Origin: PVC group bacterium
Lineage (GTDB): Bacteria; Verrucomicrobiota; Kiritimatiellia; SS1-B-03-39; UBA6053
Reading direction: 5' to 3'
Length of the DNA stretch: 7,603 bases
Assembly: GCA_003565035.1 (NCBI GenBank)
Contig: PXDP01000279.1
Location: forward strand, 1-7,603
Shown here: positions 5,933 to 7,603 of the stretch, piece after piece
Position numbering within the stretch: the first letter of the stretch is position 1
Layout of the letters: each line of letters opens with the position of its first letter
Made by a program: the position numbers and the translations under genes
Notes under the pieces: model-generated
What the model saw: only the letters and a program-made list of their open reading frames with translations
The model's database searches: none
What the model was told of the DNA's origin: nothing

Positions 5933-6646
5933 TCAGGCCCAGAATTCCCATTTTCCACTGGCGAGCACGTAGAGGCCGAGGACGAGGTTGGTGACGACGT
6001 GGGCGATGCTGACCGCCCAGATGTCGCGGGTCCGGATGTAATAGTAGCCGTAAACGAGGCCGCAGAGGAGGCCGACGAACCATTCGTTGTGGATGCTGGC
6101 GAACATGACGGCGGTAATCCAGAAGGCTTTGCGTTCGAAGATACCGGGATCCACGGAGAGAAAATCTTCTTTCTGGACCCAGCGGTAGAGCCAGCCGCGC
6201 CAGAAGAATTCTTCAATAATCGCAATCACAAAGGCCGAACCGCCGAGACGGGTGAGGGCAAAGAACCAGCCCTCCATGTCGGGCGCATAGCGGACCCGCT
6301 CGAGGGGAGGGGTCAGTTCCCAGGGCATGAGAACGCCGAAGGTCATATAAAACCGGTGGGCGGTTTCGAAGCGTGCGAAAAAATCGGTCTGCGGAAAGAC
6401 CCAAAAGGCAAAGACAAACAGTCCGACGCCGATGGCGGGGAGGATGTTGCGGGGGTTCAGGCGCGGGTAGTTCCAGGTCCAGGGTTTCAGATAGAGAAAC
6501 AGAGCGAGGCAGACGTAGGTGCGGACTGCGTATTTCCACCCGGCGGGGTCGCCGAGCAGGCCCATAATGAAAATCCAGGCGACAAAAGGAACGAGATGGG
6601 AAATCCAGGCGTTCCGGTGCTCCTCGGGGACGGTTTCAGGGCTCAT
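5933..6646 (-). CDS. CPBP/CAAX-protease-related intramembrane protein, PEP-CTERM-associated type
   Basis: This 237-residue polytopic membrane protein has the three motif sites of the CPBP (Abi/CAAX) intramembrane metalloprotease family: EEFFWR (Glu145, Glu146, Arg150), FASIH (His186) and HVVTN (His216, Asn220). Hydrophobic helices occur at about 18-32, 42-54, 68-86, 134-145, 174-186, 190-204 and 210-230. The region from about 145 to the C-terminus, including EDF...PGIF, ITAVMF, the H-x-x-W-x-x-G-L-x-x-G motif and the ending YVLASGKWEFW, matches from memory the CAAX prenyl protease-related family found in PEP-CTERM/exosortase genomes (TIGR03008). No exosortase or PEP-CTERM protein is in the window, so its substrate is unknown. 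The start overlaps the aguB stop (ATGA), with GGAG at 6655-6652 suitably placed. It is the last gene of its operon and converges on the transposase gene. Proteolytic activity is inferred from motifs only. Confidence 0.85.
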   Translation of the reverse strand: MSPETVPEEHRNAWISHLVPFVAWIFIMGLLGDPAGWKYAVRTYVCLALFLYLKPWTWNYPRLNPRNILPAIGVGLFVFAFWVFPQTDFFARFETAHRFYMTFGVLMPWELTPPLERVRYAPDMEGWFFALTRLGGSAFVIAIIEEFFWRGWLYRWVQKEDFLSVDPGIFERKAFWITAVMFASIHNEWFVGLLCGLVYGYYYIRTRDIWAVSIAHVVTNLVLGLYVLASGKWEFWA

Positions 6647-7512
6647 GGGGTCTCCAGGAAGCGTTGGGTCAGGCCGGCATAGGCATCAATGCGCCGGTCA
6701 CGGAAAAAGGGCCACATGCGGCGGTGATCCTCCAGGGCTTTCAGATCGCAGTCGGCGACGAGAACCTCCTCGCGGTCGGTTGAACCTTCGGCGATGAGGG
6801 TGCCGGTGTAATCGGAGACAAAGCTGGTGCCCCAGAACTCGGTTTCGCCTTCGGTGCCGGTGCGGTTGATGGCGGCGTAGTAGCATCCGTTGGCGACGGC
6901 ATGACCCTGCTGAACCCGGAGCCAGGCGTTACGCTGGGCTGCGCCGAGAACGGGTTTTTCTTCGGGGAGCCAGCCGATGGCGGTGGGACAGAAAATGACT
7001 TCCGCGCCCTGCATGGCGGTGAGGCGGGCGGATTCCGGATACCATTGATCCCAGCAGATGATGACCCCGATGCGGCCAAACGCGCAGTCCCAGGCGCGGA
7101 ATCCGAGATCGCCGGGGGTGAAATAGAATTTTTCTTCGAAGCCGGGATCCTGGGGGATGTGCATCTTCCGGTAGCGGCCCAGCAGGGAACCGTCGGCGTC
7201 GACAATTGCGGCGGTGTTGTGATAGAGTCCGGCGGCGCGTTTTTCGAAGAGCGAAAGGATGAGGGTGACTCCGAGTTCTTTGGCGACGGACTGGAAACGT
7301 TCGGTAGTGGGGCCGGGAACCGGCTCGGCCAGATCAAACAGATCGGGGTTTTGCGTGCGGCAGAAGTAGGGTGTGGTGAAGAGCTCCTGGGTGCAGAGGA
7401 CCTGCGCACCCTGTGCGGCGGCTTCGCGGATGAGTTCTTCGGTGCGGTCGTGGGCGGCGGGAATCGAGTCCCGGGCGGCGGATTGGAGGCAGGCGATGCG
7501 GAGGCTTTTCAT
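6643..7512 (-). CDS. aguB: N-carbamoylputrescine amidase (nitrilase superfamily)
   Basis: This 289-residue cytoplasmic enzyme belongs to the carbon-nitrogen hydrolase family and should convert N-carbamoylputrescine to putrescine, CO2 and ammonia, a late step from agmatine to polyamines. The nitrilase triad is visible: Glu43 in CTQELF, Lys116 in YRKMHIPQDPGFEEKFYF and Cys153 in IICWDQWYPE. The segments HIPQDPGFEEKFYF, ICWDQWYPEAAR-like (153-163), CPTAIGW (175-181) and DRRIDAYAGLTQRF (272-285) are those that mark AguB within the superfamily, and the length is typical. The upstream partial gene ends 9 nt before its ATG, and its stop overlaps the next start (ATGA), so it is mid-operon. No strong Shine-Dalgarno is visible. 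Agmatine deiminase (AguA), its expected partner, is not in the window. Another omega-amidase-like substrate is possible but less likely. Confidence 0.93.
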   Translation of the reverse strand: MKSLRIACLQSAARDSIPAAHDRTEELIREAAAQGAQVLCTQELFTTPYFCRTQNPDLFDLAEPVPGPTTERFQSVAKELGVTLILSLFEKRAAGLYHNTAAIVDADGSLLGRYRKMHIPQDPGFEEKFYFTPGDLGFRAWDCAFGRIGVIICWDQWYPESARLTAMQGAEVIFCPTAIGWLPEEKPVLGAAQRNAWLRVQQGHAVANGCYYAAINRTGTEGETEFWGTSFVSDYTGTLIAEGSTDREEVLVADCDLKALEDHRRMWPFFRDRRIDAYAGLTQRFLETP

Positions 7513-7521
7513 ATCGGTGAC

Positions 7522-7603
7522 TCAGAGGCGGACTTCGATGCCCTGGTTGCGGAGGAATTCTTTGGTTTCGCGGATTGTGAAGGTGCCGAAATGGAAAATA
7601 CTG
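7522..7603 (-). CDS. C-terminal end of an unidentified upstream gene
   Basis: An open frame enters from the window edge and ends at TGA (7524-7522), leaving 26 codons. The peptide reads FHFGTFTIRETKEFL then RNQGIEVRL at its end, a plausible globular alpha/beta C-terminus. Its codon use looks like that of aguB, and it stops 9 nt before the aguB start on the same strand, so it is probably an operon partner. A polyamine-pathway gene would fit the context, but I do not recognise the peptide; it does not look like the C-terminus of agmatine deiminase that I know. Confidence 0.6.
   Translation of the reverse strand, partial: SIFHFGTFTIRETKEFLRNQGIEVRL

Noticed and set aside
5925..5940. GGGC/GCCC hairpin as a terminator between the convergent genes
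   Set aside because: Only a 4-bp stem with an 8-nt loop, no T tract following on either strand, and it overlaps the protease stop codon.
5775..6225. Two minus-strand open frames running through the repeat and into the protease gene
   Set aside because: The 64-nt period is not a multiple of three and the frames are shadows of the protease gene in other phases, with no family resemblance.
5999..6682. 227-residue plus-strand open frame opposite the protease gene
   Set aside because: It is antisense to a gene with clear motifs and membrane helices, and its charged, Gly-rich composition is typical of a shadow frame.

Overview
The window looks like bacterial chromosome from a GC-rich, Gram-negative-type organism. 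I would guess the Verrucomicrobiota/Kiritimatiellota side of the PVC group, with low confidence. The hints are a CAAX-protease relative of the PEP-CTERM/exosortase type, a long-form RAYT (REP-associated tyrosine transposase) with its own repeats, and YbeY with Asp at the third metal-ligand position. No rRNA or other phylogenetic marker is present, so this is inference.

Region 1 (about 1-4487, minus strand) is a tRNA and housekeeping block. In transcription order it runs tRNA-Lys(CTT), tRNA-Leu(TAG), phoH, pgpH, ybeY, then the start of a CNNM/DUF21 (HlyC/CorC-like) membrane protein that leaves the window at base 1. phoH/pgpH and ybeY/CNNM overlap by ATGA, pgpH and ybeY are 2 nt apart, and phoH starts 17 nt after tRNA-Leu. 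This is the classic phoH-pgpH-ybeY cluster: an RNA-linked PhoH ATPase, a c-di-AMP phosphodiesterase and the YbeY endoribonuclease/rRNA maturation factor. Here it is closely joined to two tRNA genes.

Region 2 (about 4452-5932) is an accessory island. An AT-rich divergent promoter region leads to an intact plus-strand RAYT-family HUH/Y1 transposase with an insertion and a long C-terminal extension. A nested repeat made of CAGAATGAT-type words in 64-nt periods begins inside its last codons. A 12-bp palindrome over its start codon carries the same GAATGAT core. This gene-plus-repeat arrangement is the most interesting part of the window.

Region 3 (about 5933-7603, minus strand) is a metabolic and envelope operon. 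It holds the last 26 codons of an unidentified gene, then aguB (N-carbamoylputrescine amidase, polyamine synthesis), then a PEP-CTERM-type CAAX-protease-related membrane protein that overlaps aguB by ATGA. This operon converges on the transposase gene, with the repeat between them.

I saw no CRISPR array, toxin-antitoxin pair, phage gene or recognisable defence system.
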